In this document: piece after piece, positions 21,412 through 33,528 of the stretch
Layout of the letters: every line of letters starts with the position of its first letter
How positions within the stretch are numbered: the stretch's first letter is position 1
NCBI RefSeq assembly: GCF_019059575.1
Contig: NW_024881570.1
Coordinates: 620,001 to 684,000 of the forward strand
DNA length: 64,000 nt
Direction: 5' to 3'
Origin: Amphibalanus amphitrite
Taxonomy: Eukaryota > Arthropoda > Thecostraca > Balanomorpha > Balanidae
Notes under the pieces: model-generated
The model's input: only the letters and a program-made list of their open reading frames with translations
What the model was told of the DNA's origin: nothing
Databases searched by the model: none
Position numbers and translations under genes: made by a program

Positions 21412-22317
21412 AGGGCCCAGTTTCACCAAGTGGGGTAATTTCGGTATGGGGTAGATTTCCATTCTACCCCATGGGATAAAATCCAGTTTCACCAGCTCAA
21501 ACTACCCCCATGGGGTAGTTTCGGCATCTCTTGTGAATGTTTGCTAAGCAAGCAGCATCAGCAAAACAACGGAACGTTTTGATTGGTCGAGAATTTCATT
21601 TCACGACGGCGTGGAATGAAGAACACATTCGATTTGGCTTCTTGTATTTGTCTACCAATCACCTTGGCCCAGTTTCACCAAGTGGGGTAATTTCGGCATG
21701 GGGTAGATTTTCATTCTGCCCCATGGGGTAAAATCCAGTTTCACCAGCTCAAACTACCCCCATGGGGTAGTTTCGGCATCTCTTGTGAATGTTTGCTAAG
21801 CAAGCAGCATCAGCAAAACAACGGAACGTTTTGATTGGTCGAGAATTTCATTTCACGACGGCGTGAAATGAAGAACACATTTGATTTGGCTTCTTGTATT
21901 TGTCTACCAATCACCTTGGTAACGATGGCACCATGGCACCTCAGTTTCCAAGATTCACAACTTTATTGAGAAAGGAATGCAATGCACAACCGCGAATCTT
22001 GATGGATGGATATGATGGATGATGGATGGATACAGAACAAAAGGCATGTTTTATTATCGAATAGTATCAAATGTTTCAAAATTAATTAGTGTTTTAGTAA
22101 ATTAGATGTTCAGATGAGATGTTTTAGATTACATTAGATGTTAAATTAGATTAGATGTTAAGTGTTTTATAATAAGAATATTTTAGTAAATTAGTGCATG
22201 TTTTAGTATCGATTGCTTGGTATTTTTGACGACTTTTAACTACAAATCTTTTGCACCAGATGCTTTTTATTTCTAATGTGTATTACAAAATACATACGGT
22301 ACAGATGCACGGCACGG

Positions 22318-23198
22318 CCCTCGCCCGTATAGGGGGGGGGGGTCGAACGGACCCGCCCCCCCCATGGTTTTTCGCAAATAACTCGCGTAAAAAGCGGCCG
22401 ATCGCGACGAAACTTTCAGTACCCTCGCGTTCATCAATTTTACACCTACCCTAAAATTTTCATGACCCTGACCCAAATGACCTTTGACCTGTGACCTACT
22501 TTTCGAGACCATGTTTGGCCGGAATCGCGATTCGGCGTATGTCGGCTCGCATTAGCCGCGCGTTTGCAGTCTTTTCGTGGTTTCAAGCGTTCAAACATGT
22601 GATATGATGTTGCCCCCATGCATTAGGGTGGGTGTCAAGGTCACCTGAAGGTCAGGTCAGGTCATTGACCTTTGATGACCTCGGTTCACTTTTTCGAGTT
22701 TTACATGTTTCTAGACCAGTTTTTGGAGCTGAGTTCGAATTTAGCAACCATATGAACATTTACGAAGTAGTTTTGGTGCCTTCGTAACATGTTACGAAGC
22801 TGTTAGAGGCGGTTGCCACCTACTACGAATACCCTTACTGGTTGACCTGACCTGACCTGACCCGACCTGGCCTAAATGCATGAAGACATCATCTGTGATC
22901 AAAACTAACATGATATTCGTGATCAGCACCCCAAAAAAACCCATAACAGCCACACTTCACGACGTTCTAACAGGTCCCGATTTTCCCGACTGACCTGGTC
23001 ATTGACCTGACCTGCAAGGTCAACCAATGACCTAGGACCTTAAAATTGGGCATCATCGGCTTCCTCTCGTCACGAGCAACACGCTCGTTTTTTCCGCGAA
23101 GCTCTAGCTCGATCAGGGGCGAAACGGCAAGGGGGGGTCCAACGGACCCCCCCTTATACGTTCGCGGCTGGAAAAACACCAATACGGGCGAGGGTTAA
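22318..23198. mobile_element. TTAA element T1 inserted in body copy A
   Basis: Ends CCCTCGCCCGTAT and ATACGGGCGAGGG. The right TTAA is intact; the left one is altered. The second body copy lacks the element at the same place (GCACATAACGC near 25027-25037), which gives an empty site. AGGTCATTGACCT lies at 22659-22671. Confidence 0.85.
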
Positions 23199-23645
23199 CG
23201 CAACTTTATTGAGATATGCACAACAAAGACAAAAATGAAAAATAGATATGGAAAGTATCGAATCCACTTGGCCTGATATTTTCAACAACGGCTTATTTCG
23301 AATTACTTGCACCATATGCTTTTTATTTCTAATGAGAATTACCTAGGTATGCACGACACATCCTCTTGCTGATTTAGGTACGGCATTTTTTACTTGATTT
23401 CAGTTGTTAGCGTCTTGACATTTGTTGGATATTTGCACATTGACCGTAAGGCATATTATATGTAGGTAGTAGGTACCTCAAATGATAATTCGAATAGATC
23501 ACACAAGTTGAAGTACTATGAATCTATGATCATTTCAACAAGGCACAGCGTCAGCATGTAACCACCGTGAAGAATGTGCGTTTTTATTGTTTATATTTCA
23601 AGGCTTCCTCATCCGGTATTCAAGGTCACTGTTGAAGGAAACCCT

Positions 23646-24122
23646 TTAAAGGGACCCTCCCACCTTCAAAAAAGTTAATGAATTGGCACGAAAGTGATGT
23701 CGCTCGGTTCAGAAAGAGCGAAAACGAATATCTACCAAATTTCATCGAAAAATATTCACCGGTTTTCAAGATATTAGACTTTTACTTTTGTTTACTTTTT
23801 GGGATCTCCGCTGTTCCTAGCGACTTTATTTGAAAGTGCGGCATTTGTTGCGCGCAAAGCAGCATATATACCACCGCGAGCTACCAAACGTTTTAGTAAA
23901 AGATTTAAAAATCATTAGATCTCCGCTGACGTCACAAATTCTAAGGGGGCATACCAATGCACTAGCCCCTTAGAATCCGAAAACTGCAAGTTTGAAATTC
24001 CATATCTCCGAATTAAAGCATTTGTCGATATTGTGAGTGCCCAAACCGGTATTTGCAGGCCATGGCCACCAATTTGGCTATCTCAACTCAAAACTAATGT
24101 TAAGGTGGGAGTGTCCCTTTAA
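23646..24122. mobile_element. Kolobok-like TTAA element in body copy A
   Basis: TTAA flanks; ends AGGGACCCTCCCACCTT and AAGGTGGGAGTGTCCCT. The second body copy shows the uninterrupted site at 26912-26915. TTAA with AGGG ends resembles Kolobok-type miniature elements rather than the CCC-ended families here. Confidence 0.8.
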
Positions 24123-25339
24123 TAGCTAAAAAAGTAAAATTCCCGGCATTCAGCTATGGGCGACATCTATAATACTTGTTTTCGTCTTGCAGATCACAAG
24201 AATAGGTGGCGCAGGCTACATGCAGTAAAATACTTGGATGAAACTTGAAGTATGTTATGAATAATGCATACTCAAACTTGACAGGTGATTGGTCTTCAAT
24301 AAATGATGTTCTGATTATTGTTTTACTGTCAATTCTTGCTCACAATTGGTATTATATTCACAAATTACCCCACGAATGTCTGCCGTAATTTCGGTCGGAT
24401 ATTTGGGGTAGAACCGACGACAGCCAGCTGATTGATTGGCTTGTTCAGTTGCTCACGGACCGTGAGCATCTGTTTGCATGGCAAATTTGGGGTAAAATAA
24501 GAACTGCCCCATGGGGTAGTTTGGAAGTGTCCAATCAGAACCTACCCCATTTGGTGAAACTGGTTTGGGGTAGTTTCGCCGAAACTACCCCAAACAGAGC
24601 TTGGTGAAACTGGGCCCTTGGTAACGATGGCACCATGGCACCTCAGTTTCCAAGATTCACAACTTTATTGAGAAAGGAATGCAATGCACAACCGCGAATC
24701 TTGATGGATAGGTTACAGTATCGAATACCTATCTATTTATCTAGTTTTATTATCGAATAGTATCGAATGTTTTAATATTAATTAGTGTTTTAGTAAATTA
24801 GATGCTTAGATTAGATGTTTAGATTAGATATTTAAGATTAGATTAGATGTTAAATTAGATTAGATGTTTAGTGTTTTATAATTAGAATGTTTTAGTAAAT
24901 TAGTGCATGTTTTAGTATCGAATACACCTTGCTTGGTATTTTTGACGATTTTTAACTACGAATCTTTTGCACCAGATGCTTTTCATTTCTAATGTGCATT
25001 ACAAAATACATACATTACAGATGCACGGCACATAACGCAACTTAATTGAGATATGCACAACAGCGACAAAAAAAAAAAGATATGGAAAGTACCGAATCCA
25101 CTTGGCCTGGTATTTTTAACAACTGCTTCTTACGAATTTCGTGCACCATATGCTTTTTATTTCTAATGAGAATTACCTAGGTATGCACGACACATCCTCT
25201 TGCTGATTTAGGTACGGCATTTTTATATTGATTTCAGTTGTTAGCGTCTTGATATTTGCTGGATATTTGCACATTGACCGTAATACATAGATGCCTCAAA
25301 TCAAGGCCATATATAGGCTCAAATGATAATTTGAATAGA

Positions 25340-26777
25340 CATGGGCGTAGGAACGGCTGGAACATTGTGGGTGCATGGGTGCAACTGCAGACGGCAGAAA
25401 TCCAACCATGGCCGGTAAAGCGGGGGGGGGGGGGTAGGGAGCGACACCCGAGCGAAGGCTCGCTACGAGCTTTGAGGGTGTACCATGTCGTTAAAGTACC
25501 GACCGATAAGTGCATTTGGAAGCATTGACCCTCGCATGTGTAGGGTGGTCAGATGAACCCCATGTTTTTTTTTTGCAAATAACTCGCGCAAAAAGCGGCC
25601 GATCGCGAAAAAACTTTTAATACCCTCGAGTTGATCCGTTTTACACCTACTCTGAAAATTTCATGACCCTGACCCAAAAGACCTTTGACCTGTGACCTGA
25701 TTCTCGAGACCATGTTCGGCCGGAATCGCGATTGGGCGTATGTCAGCTCACATTATCCGCGCGTTTCCAGTCTTTTTGTGATTGTAGACGTCCAAACATG
25801 TGAAATGATGTTCTTACCATGCATCACGGTGGGTGTCAAGGTCACCTGAAGGTCAGGTCAGGTCATTGACCTTTGATGACCTCGGTTCACTTTTTCGAGT
25901 TTTACATGTTTCTAGGGTAGTTTATCGGGCTGATTTCGAATTTAGCATCCATTTGAACGTTTACAAAGTAGTTTTAGTGCCTTCGTAACATGCTACGACG
26001 CCGTCAGTGGTAGTTGACACCTACTATGGATAGCCGGTAGGACGCCTAATGGCTGACCTGACCTGACCTGACCCGATCTGGCCTAAATGCATGAAGAAAT
26101 CATCTGTGATCAAAACTAACATCAGATATTCGTGATCAGCACCCCGAAAAACCCGATAACAGCTTTACTTTACGCAGTTCTATAGCAGGTCCCGATTTCC
26201 GCGACTTTTGGAATATTGACCTGACCTGGAAGGTCAACCAATGACCTAGGACCTTAAAATTGGGTATCATCGGCTTCCTCTCGTCACGGGCAGCACCCTC
26301 GTTTTTTCTGCGAAGCTCTAGCTCGATCAGGGGCCGAACGGCAGAAGGGTCCGACCGACCCCCCCCCCTCCCCCTACACATTAGAAGCTGGAAAACGCCG
26401 CACACATGCGAGGGCTAATATTGTCAATATTGACTACCGCAAAAAGTTAAAGCGGCCAACTTAGCCATTTTCGAAGATATCGGGCTAAAAATGTTGACAG
26501 CGGGTCATCGGTTCGATAGGTATGTGTTCAATCACATGCTCCATTTCCCTTTTTTCAGCACAAATGTAAGTTTTGAAGACCATCAAAGAAGCAAATGCTT
26601 CGAAAGATGGATAGTAGGCAACATATCCTGAATTTGCCGTGCTGCATGAGAAGTAGTGCTGATGAGAAAAGGGGTTTTTGTTCAGATTATTGTGGGTGCA
26701 GAATACATTGTCTGCACCCACTTGAGAAATATTGTGGGTGCAGCTGCACCCTTGCACCCATGGTTCCTACGCTTATG
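25340..26777. mobile_element. Element with CATRRGCGTAGGAAC ends in body copy B
   Basis: Left end CATGGGCGTAGGAAC and right-end complement CATAAGCGTAGGAACC, with AATAGA on both flanks. Body copy A has the uninterrupted sequence near 23494-23505. It contains a nested T1 element. GGGTGCA words cluster at both ends. No transposase is seen. Confidence 0.65.
25525..26418. mobile_element. TTAA element T1, nested third-level
   Basis: Ends CCCTCGCATGTG and CACATGCGAGGG with decayed flanks TTGA and CTAA. The interior is collinear with other T1 copies; AGGTCATTGACCT is at 25860-25872. It lies inside the CATRRGCGTAGG element, itself inside the duplicated composite. Confidence 0.8.
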
Positions 26778-27417
26778 AATAGATCACACAAGTACTTGGA
26801 TCATTTCAACAAGACGCAGCATGTAACCACCGTGAAGAATGTGCATTTTTATTGTTTATATAATTTCAAGGCTTCCTCATCCGGTATTCAAGGTCACTGT
26901 TGAAGAAGACCTTAAATAGTTAAAAAAGTAAAATTCCTGGCATTCAGCTATGGGCGACATCTATAATGCTTCTTTTGGGGTTGTAGATCACAAGCATAGG
27001 TGGCGCAGGCTACATGCAGTAAAATACTTGGATGAAATTTGAAGTAGGTATGCTATGAATAATGTGTAAGTGTGACAGGTGATTGGACGTCAATAAATTA
27101 TGTTCTTATTACTATTTTACTGTCAATTCTTGCTCACAATTGGTATCATATTCACAGATTACCCCACGAATGTCTGCCGTAATTTTGGTCGGATATTTGG
27201 GGTAGAACCGACGATAATCAGCTGATTGATTGGCTTGTTCAGTTGCTCACGGACCGTGAGCATCTGTTTGCATGGCAAATTTGGGGTAAAATAAGAACTA
27301 CTTCATGGGGTAGTTTGGAAGTGGCCAATCAGAACCTACCCCATTTGGTGAAACTGGTTTGGGGTAGTTTCGCCGAAACTACCCCAAACAGAGCTTGGTG
27401 AAACTGGGCCCAGATGA

Positions 27418-27692
27418 TAATTTTATTAACTTAATACTAAAATTACTCCCATTCGGGGAATAATATTGCCATGCCAAAAAGCACTCCTTTTTTCGATACT
27501 TTTACCCCGGAGTAACTCCCCGGTAAAATCAAGCCCCGGTGTAAAAGTACCACCCCTGATAATGCGGGGTGATGTGATAATATTATGACCAAGTGTAAAA
27601 TAAGGAATGCATTTAAACAATGTATTGAAACACCAACAATTGATCAACGAATGGTACCTGAGCATCAGCAGGTACATCTTAATTTGGACGCA
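27418..27692. repeat. Repeat with GGAGT/ACTCC words, copy 3
   Basis: Short run of AAAATTACTCCC and ACTTTTACCCCGGAGT-type words directly right of the composite, probably the continuation of the 20854 repeat that the composite interrupts. Confidence 0.4.
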
Positions 27693-27813
27693 CTTCCAGT
27701 GATGGCGCATTGCGGCCGACAGGGACGTAATTTTGCTTCCTAGTTGAGAAGCGGCGTCTCAACTGGGAGGCAAAACTTCGTCTCTGCCGGCCGCAATGCG
27801 AAATCACTGGAAG
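27693..27813. repeat. Imperfect palindrome, ~57-bp arms
   Basis: Starts CTTCCAGTGATGGCGCATTG and ends with the near-complement, with a 7-bp centre around 27752. The length and hairpin form suggest a foldback miniature element, but no target duplication is clear. Confidence 0.65.
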
Positions 27814-27846
27814 GACGTTCAAGGTCACAACTCACAAGGGCGTTAT

Positions 27847-28075
27847 GGTTAACACTGAGGCTAACGAATAACATCTGCGCACAGAACCACCGCCACGGAT
27901 GGCAGATAAAACGAGCGTGTATGGTTAACACTGAGGCTAACGAATAACATCTGCGCACATGAACCACCGCCACGCATGGCAGATAAAACGAGCGTGTATG
28001 GTTAACACTGAGGCTAACGAATAACATCTGCGCACAGAAACACCGCCACGGATGGCATATAAAACTAGCGTGATC
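27847..28075. repeat. 76-77-bp tandem repeat, three copies
   Basis: Copies start near 27847, 27923 and 28000 with GGTTAACACTGAGGCTAACG and differ by only a few bases, so the expansion is recent. The third is incomplete. Confidence 0.85.
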
Positions 28076-28275
28076 TGGGCTATGAAAGACGTACTGAGAC
28101 TCATTGGCGTACTGAGACCGCCGCAGCTGAATTAGTCATAATACAGAGGCTCCAGGTGTGAGCCACACGTTGCGAGTCACTTGAGCCACAGGTGAGCCAC
28201 AAGTCACGAGTCACTTGAACCACAGGTGAGCCACAGGTCGCCAGTCATTCGAAGTGGGCATCTCCGATGCTGGTT

Positions 28276-31200
28276 CTACACTACCTGGGTAACCTCCCAC
28301 ACCTTCTGTGATAAGCCAGATAGGTTTACATCGAATCCCACACTCCGGTAAAGAATCTCGAACAGGGCCCTGCAGGGCCCCGTGAACTTTGTGTAGAAGA
28401 CAGCGTGGGCGGCCGTCATTAGGGCCACGGTCTCCAACCTGGTGGCCGGCAGTTGGCAGACCACCACACCGTCCACCGATAGTTCCTCACCTGCCTGACG
28501 AACCCCGTTTCTCGGATCTGCCAAGGTGCCAATGGTTGTTCCACAACCATAGGCAAGTAGAGCTAGCAGCTCGTCGTCTGCCGTGAAAAAGAATATTGCA
28601 GTCAGTTGGCAAGTCAGTTGGCGTACAAATAAACGCAAAGGAAACCTAGGAGAGAAACAAGGAACCGCGTTCGTACAGTAGCTGGCTATGCCATCTACAG
28701 TATCTGGAGACGATTCTTCGCTTCTTCCTGATTTCTTTTCACTCTCAAAATCGTAGTACGATGCGTAGTACGTTTGCGTAGTACGATACACTCTTACAAC
28801 TAAACGTGGTGCATAATTACAAAATAATTATACGTCGTTAAAATATTTCAGTGAAATAAGAAATTAGTACCCGATGTTCCGCTGTCATGGTTAAGTATGG
28901 AGTGCAAGTAGGTATCAAACTGCATGTAACTGTGGCATATTTGGAGACAATGAAGACAACCATGATTGGAGACAACCTGAATGGAGACAATCATGACTTT
29001 TCAACATCACTAGAGTTAAACAACACTTTTTGACTAATAGCAAAACCAACGACGATTGGCTGTCCAAAGGTGAGGTACAGGGTGATCAATAAAGAATGAC
29101 ATAAACTTAGCCCCCAGGAGAAGCACATAATACATATTTTAACACATAAATAGCACACCGTTAGAAAGAGAAATGTGGGACATTTGACGTAACATAAACC
29201 GAAGTCAGTTGTGACACTTCGTTTGTCTACAGGAGGTGCTCGAAGAGGTCTTGCTTCTCCGCTCGGCGGAGCCCGGCCATGACCTACGTTCCGGGCGCCT
29301 TCTTGTATGGAATCAGCTTCTGTGGATTATTCGGCTACCAGGAGACTATATCCTTCCTGTGGGTGCTTGCTGTAGCGCAAACCACTTCTCGTCACTCCAG
29401 ATCAGCCGTTCGAAACATTCTTCCGCTTGATTGAGCCAGAAGGTGCAGGCTTCCAGCCTCGACACAATACTGAATCGGAGAGGACGATCGTTAGGATCGG
29501 GCGATATGGTTTCCAGTCCAGTTTCTTGTACAGAATCGCCCACACATTCCAAAAAGTCATTCCCAGGTTTCCTGAAGCACTGCGAAACTGGATGTTGAGC
29601 CGATTTTTTGAAGAATTGTCAGATTCTCTGCACCTCGTAAGTACCGGCAAGGGCCCAGCATCCCTGGTCACCCTGCAGTCCAGAGTTTTCCTGCCTGGAC
29701 TTGAGCTTGTGGCCCCAAGCAGCTAAAAAAATCGTGGAGAGAACTCAAGATCCTTGATGAGCTGAATGCTGTCGTTAGTCGTCGAAGACTACACCCTCAC
29801 ATGGTCGGTAACCATATGAGACGCATGGCGCGGCACACCTGCAGCGCCGGGCCGAGCTCCGCTGCGCTTAGAGGGGTGGGCACTTCGAGCACCTCCTATA
29901 GACAAACGAAGTGTCACAACCGACTTTCGTTTGGGTAATGTCAAATGTCCAACATTTCTCTTTCTAACGGTGTGCTGTTTATGCATTAAAATATGTATTA
30001 TGTGCCTCTCGTGGGGCTAACTTTATGTCATTCTTTATTGATCACCCTGTACAACATGTTGTCCCGCCCGTCGTTAAAGTGCCACCTTTTTACGGTTTTC
30101 GGTTTAAAACGGTTTTCAGTAGACCTGACCCACCTATGACCTGAAGTCCGTATCCCGAAATTCGTCCTAGTTTTCTAGATATCCGCATTCGAACTTCACA
30201 TTGATGCCGTCACAAAAAGTGTGGGAGATGGGATTTTAACATGGTAATGTTACATTCCCATATTCCACACATTTGTGATGGCTTTAGTCTGAAGTCCAAT
30301 TGCGGATATCTTGAAAACTAGGCCGAATTTCGGGAAACAGACTTCAGGGTAGGTCATAGGTGGGTCAGGTCTAGTGAAAACCGTTTTGTGTAAAAAAGGT
30401 GGCAGTCTTCCTTTAAGCCAAAAAAAAAAAAAATCATCAAGAAAATAAACAGTTGTCCTGCCCTCTGCTATTAATGTATTACGCCATTGGGATATGTGAA
30501 ACGTCATTTCTCCATCGTGCAGGAAGAAGCATGCGTGGGAAATACCTTCCTACACTTGGTCTTGGCTAATGTTTTGGCCTGACCTCGTATTTATCGAAAA
30601 TACCTCGGGCCTAACTTAACATTCGCTAAAAAAAAATCAGTCAGATCTAAACATTATTCCAGCCCTGGCCAGGAATATATTGTCTACGATGATCAGCTCG
30701 AGCCCAGTTATATAGAAGAAGAGTATCCCCCCCCCCCCTCGGCACGATGTGTTGCTAGCGGAACCCCTCATCCGAAAAGGTGTGCTTGTGCCCGTTCAAA
30801 ACTCACCGTCTTTGTCGGCCGGCTCTCCGTTTATCATCGTCTGGGCATACTTCTTCGCGGTATGTCTGATTTTTTGCAGGACATGCTCCTTCACGTCCTC
30901 CTCGAGCCCAATGATCATTCCCAAGTCAGTCCACACCTGGAAACATCGCAAAATCACATTAATGAATGGAATTAACATCAAGCAACATCAAGTGAACATA
31001 ATATCATTGTGGAAGGTCAGGTTAGGTAAGTTACTCCAGTTCACAAAAAGTTTGAAAGTTTGAGCCGCCCCTGCCATACCTAGGTATTTGGAGCATTTCC
31101 ATACAGTGTACCTGAGTGAGATGCTTATATTGTTACTTACACTGTGAGTTGCATGCTTCAAAAAATATCACAAATCTATAACTTATTAGCTCTACATAAC

Positions 31201-31519
31201 AATCTTGTTCACAACTTGAACTAAATCAGGGTAATTGACATGGCTGTTTCCCCTGGTTTCAATGGCCTTGAGCATGTCATGGGTGACAATTTGTCTTCCA
31301 GAATTTCATCATCGCGGAAATCTTCGTCCGCAAATCTACGTCAACGCATTTCTTGGATTGTATGGTCATACTACGGATTACTGTAAAGTCATACTAACAA
31401 AACACAAAGTATAGAGTAATTTCAGCTTACCTTCGAGGACTGGGACGCTTGCTCGGTTCTCTGACAGAAGGCCTTGGTTCTGACGACTTGAGCACAATGG
31501 CGGTCGCGAATGTCGCGAA
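28276..31519 (-). CDS. Unrecognised gene, three 3'-terminal coding exons
   Basis: Exons on the minus strand: 31519-31431, 30936-30807 and 28577-28276 (stop). All junctions have AG acceptors and GT donors and the phases agree (0, then 1). The joined product contains RDIRDRHCAQVVRTKAFCQR, then VWTDLGMIIGLEEDVKEHVL, then an acidic joint DKDDDELLALLAYG. It ends in a C-terminal domain with GEELSVDGVVVCQLPA and a following hydrophobic helix. No catalytic motif or signal peptide is seen. The C-terminal domain resembles a widespread uncharacterised animal protein tail (V-x-C-x-L-P core) and the local paralogue at 8384-8742. The first exon starts with a split codon, so at least one more upstream exon is missing, either beyond 31520 or lost. 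The 2.2-kb intron holds a mariner-like element and a foldback TTAA element. Confidence 0.6.
29078..30049 (-). mobile_element. Tc1/mariner-type element with long inverted ends
   Basis: Flanked by TA. Ends CAGGGTGATCAATAAAGAAT and complement extend about 150-200 bp as inverted repeats. Between them the minus strand carries remnants of an IS630/Tc1/mariner transposase: IWSDEKWFALQ lies within 29346-29552, matching the conserved SDEKWF block of that superfamily, and a second frame at 29402-29671 holds the downstream part. The transposase is frameshifted and far shorter than the usual ~340 residues, so this copy is inactive. It lies in the intron of the gene at 28276-31519. Confidence 0.8.
30074..30416. 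mobile_element. Foldback TTAA element, 343 bp
   Basis: TTAA on both sides. The whole element is one long imperfect palindrome: AGTGCCACCTTTTTACGG at left, its complement near the right, and GTTTTCTAGATATCCGCA/TGCGGATATCTTGAAAAC inside. The GCCACCTTT word is shared with the elements at 55808 and 60316, suggesting kinship with the Kolobok-like group. Confidence 0.7.
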
Positions 31520-31619
31520 CTGCAGAGACATTCCGAAAATATTATTCTTGGAATAATACTGTGCTGGACGAAAAGATTAATCACTTTTAGATTAGTTATG
31601 TCACAACGGAATAGGATTA

Positions 31620-32254
31620 TCAAGAAAGTGATACAGTATTGCTTGAAATACGCTCCCGAATACTCCCCAAGAATAATGTTAGTAATGCTACCACATAATA
31701 TTACTCCATGGTTATAAAATTATTGTCCGGACATGATAGTTTTATCACGAAGGAAGTAATTTTTACACCTACATGAGAATAGTTTTATTCTTTCGCGTCA
31801 ATTTATCAGCCGTAATGGAGTATAAAAATTACCCTAATTACTCCACAGCGGTTTATTTTTATGCAGTTTTGATAAAAGTACTCTAGCTGTCAATTGTATT
31901 ACCATCTAATGGGAGTTAAGCACAAATATATTCCAATGACCTTGTTTATCACTGTGAAATAAGCTAAAATTACCCCATGCCTCTTTGACACTGATATAAA
32001 TTTATAACCCGAAAGAATAAAAAGGACACGTGATAAAATTAGAAGATAAAATTAGCACTTGCTAAAACACAAAAGAGATGATTATAGTACCAGGTTTAAG
32101 AATAACTTTCAAAAACGCCCTTAATGCAATGCAGAGAGTAAGAATATGTACGCTACAAAACATAATCATTATATGCCATTGGTGCGTGATTATTCGCCAA
32201 ACTGGAGTGGAAAAACTCCAAAAATAACTCTCTAGGTGTAAGTTTTTTTCAGTG
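31620..32254. repeat. Repeat with GGAGT/ACTCC words, copy 4
   Basis: AT-rich stretch with many TTACTCC/GGAGTA words, ending GGTGTAAGTTTTTTTCAGTG, the complement-like partner of the end at 20854. Confidence 0.5.
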
Positions 32255-33427
32255 CACCTTCCGCGCGGTGGGGGGGGGCATTTTTTTGCCCCCCCCCCCC
32301 GTATCTCCGAAACTACTGGACGGACCCGGAAAATTCAAACGGCGTTCGATAGCCCTGTCAAATTTGTCGAAGGAAACCAAATTTCATAGTTGACCTCGGG
32401 GTTACCGATGACGTTACAGGTCAGGTCAAAGATAAAATGTTTCACCGTTCACGGGGCTTCTAGGGAAAGCGCTATAACACCGAGTAAAACGCATTTTGTC
32501 GAAAATCAGTGATAAGGCGTCAGTTGTCTAGTACATATGTTGCTATTAAAGGTCACTGGTCATACCAGGTCAGGTCACAGGTCAGGTCACCAAAGGTCAC
32601 CAAGGGTCACCGCATGAGCCCAACTTTACTAAGGTTATGCGATGCATGTTTTATGGCCAGTTTTTCATTTCCAACTCAATGGTGTTGGTTATAAGACCAT
32701 CAGGTACGGTTTAGACCACTTTTTGGTGGAGGTCAGGTCAAGGTCAGGTCAAAAAAGGTCAAATGTCAAAGTTGATATTTTTGCATAAAATGGGTATCGA
32801 TTCGATGCAGCTCGTCACGGGGAGTCTAATGGTGGTCTTTGTTTTGCGCTATGAGGTCTAGAATTGCTAAAAATTGAGTTTGAAAATTTGATGTCATCAA
32901 TTTTGAAGTTTTTTCGCTATAACTTGGTTAAAAAAGAGGTATCGATCTCAAATTTGGTATGTAGATAGAAGGTGGTAGGGACTATCACATATATACCGGT
33001 TTTTTCGAAATTCAAAAAACTTTTTGGATTTTTTGGCTATTATATCCAAAAATATCTATTTTTTGTTTTTTAGGGGTCAAAATCCAAAAAAAGAATTGAA
33101 AAACCGGAATAGCAGTTTTGTAGCCCTTTTGATTCCACACCTTTTATGTCAGAAACATTTTTCTGTATCTCTAAAGCTGTAGGCCTGACAGCTCTTCCCG
33201 CGTAACCTTTTTTTGGGTCGAAAATGGCAAAAATGACGTCACTCTGACGTCATTAGCGGCCAACCTATCATAGTCTTTGAAAAAAAAATTTGGTCACCAT
33301 GTGCGCTAGCTGCTCCCGGGAGGGTACTGAAAGTTTGGTGACGATCGGCGCAGCGGTTCTCGAGATATATTGAAAAAACTAAAGGGGGGGGGGCAAAAAA
33401 ATGCCCCCCCACCGCCTGGAAGGTTAA
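32253..33427. mobile_element. TTAA element T2-related (T2c)
   Basis: The right end is CCGCCTGGAAGG then TTAA. The left end is CCTTCCGCGCGGTGGGG with its TTAA replaced. G-run/C-run hairpins lie inside both ends (about 32269-32300 and 33383-33410). The interior is an inverted-order relative of 56674-58880 and contains the uninterrupted TA site (32795-32796) of the insertion found there. Confidence 0.75.
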
Positions 33428-33528
33428 TGTCCATACTTTTCAAAAATTTCAAATTTGTAAAAATCCGAGATGGTACGTTGATAGTGAGTGTATTCTAAGT
33501 CTTCTCATGCAAAGAAATCGGATCTAGA

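Larger units (their letters stand above)
21412..27411. mobile_element. Composite element, GGGCCCAGTTTCACCAAG ends, internally duplicated
   Basis: Outer inverted ends are GGGCCCAGTTTCACCAAG and its complement. At the left a ~250-bp unit is tandemly doubled (21414-21663, 21664-21915). The main body occurs twice in tandem: 21916-24617 and 24618-27411, each ending in the same right terminus. The two bodies differ chiefly by independent insertions. No flanking duplication or transposase was identified, so the class is unassigned. Confidence 0.7.

Noticed and set aside
27847-28075. CRISPR-like spaced repeat
   Set aside because: Units are contiguous tandem copies without unique spacers, in a eukaryotic setting.
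20854-32254. One giant element bounded by CACTGAAAAAAAC and GTTTTTTTCAGTG
   Set aside because: The flanks share no target duplication and host exons lie inside. The two ends more likely belong to separate copies of one repeat.
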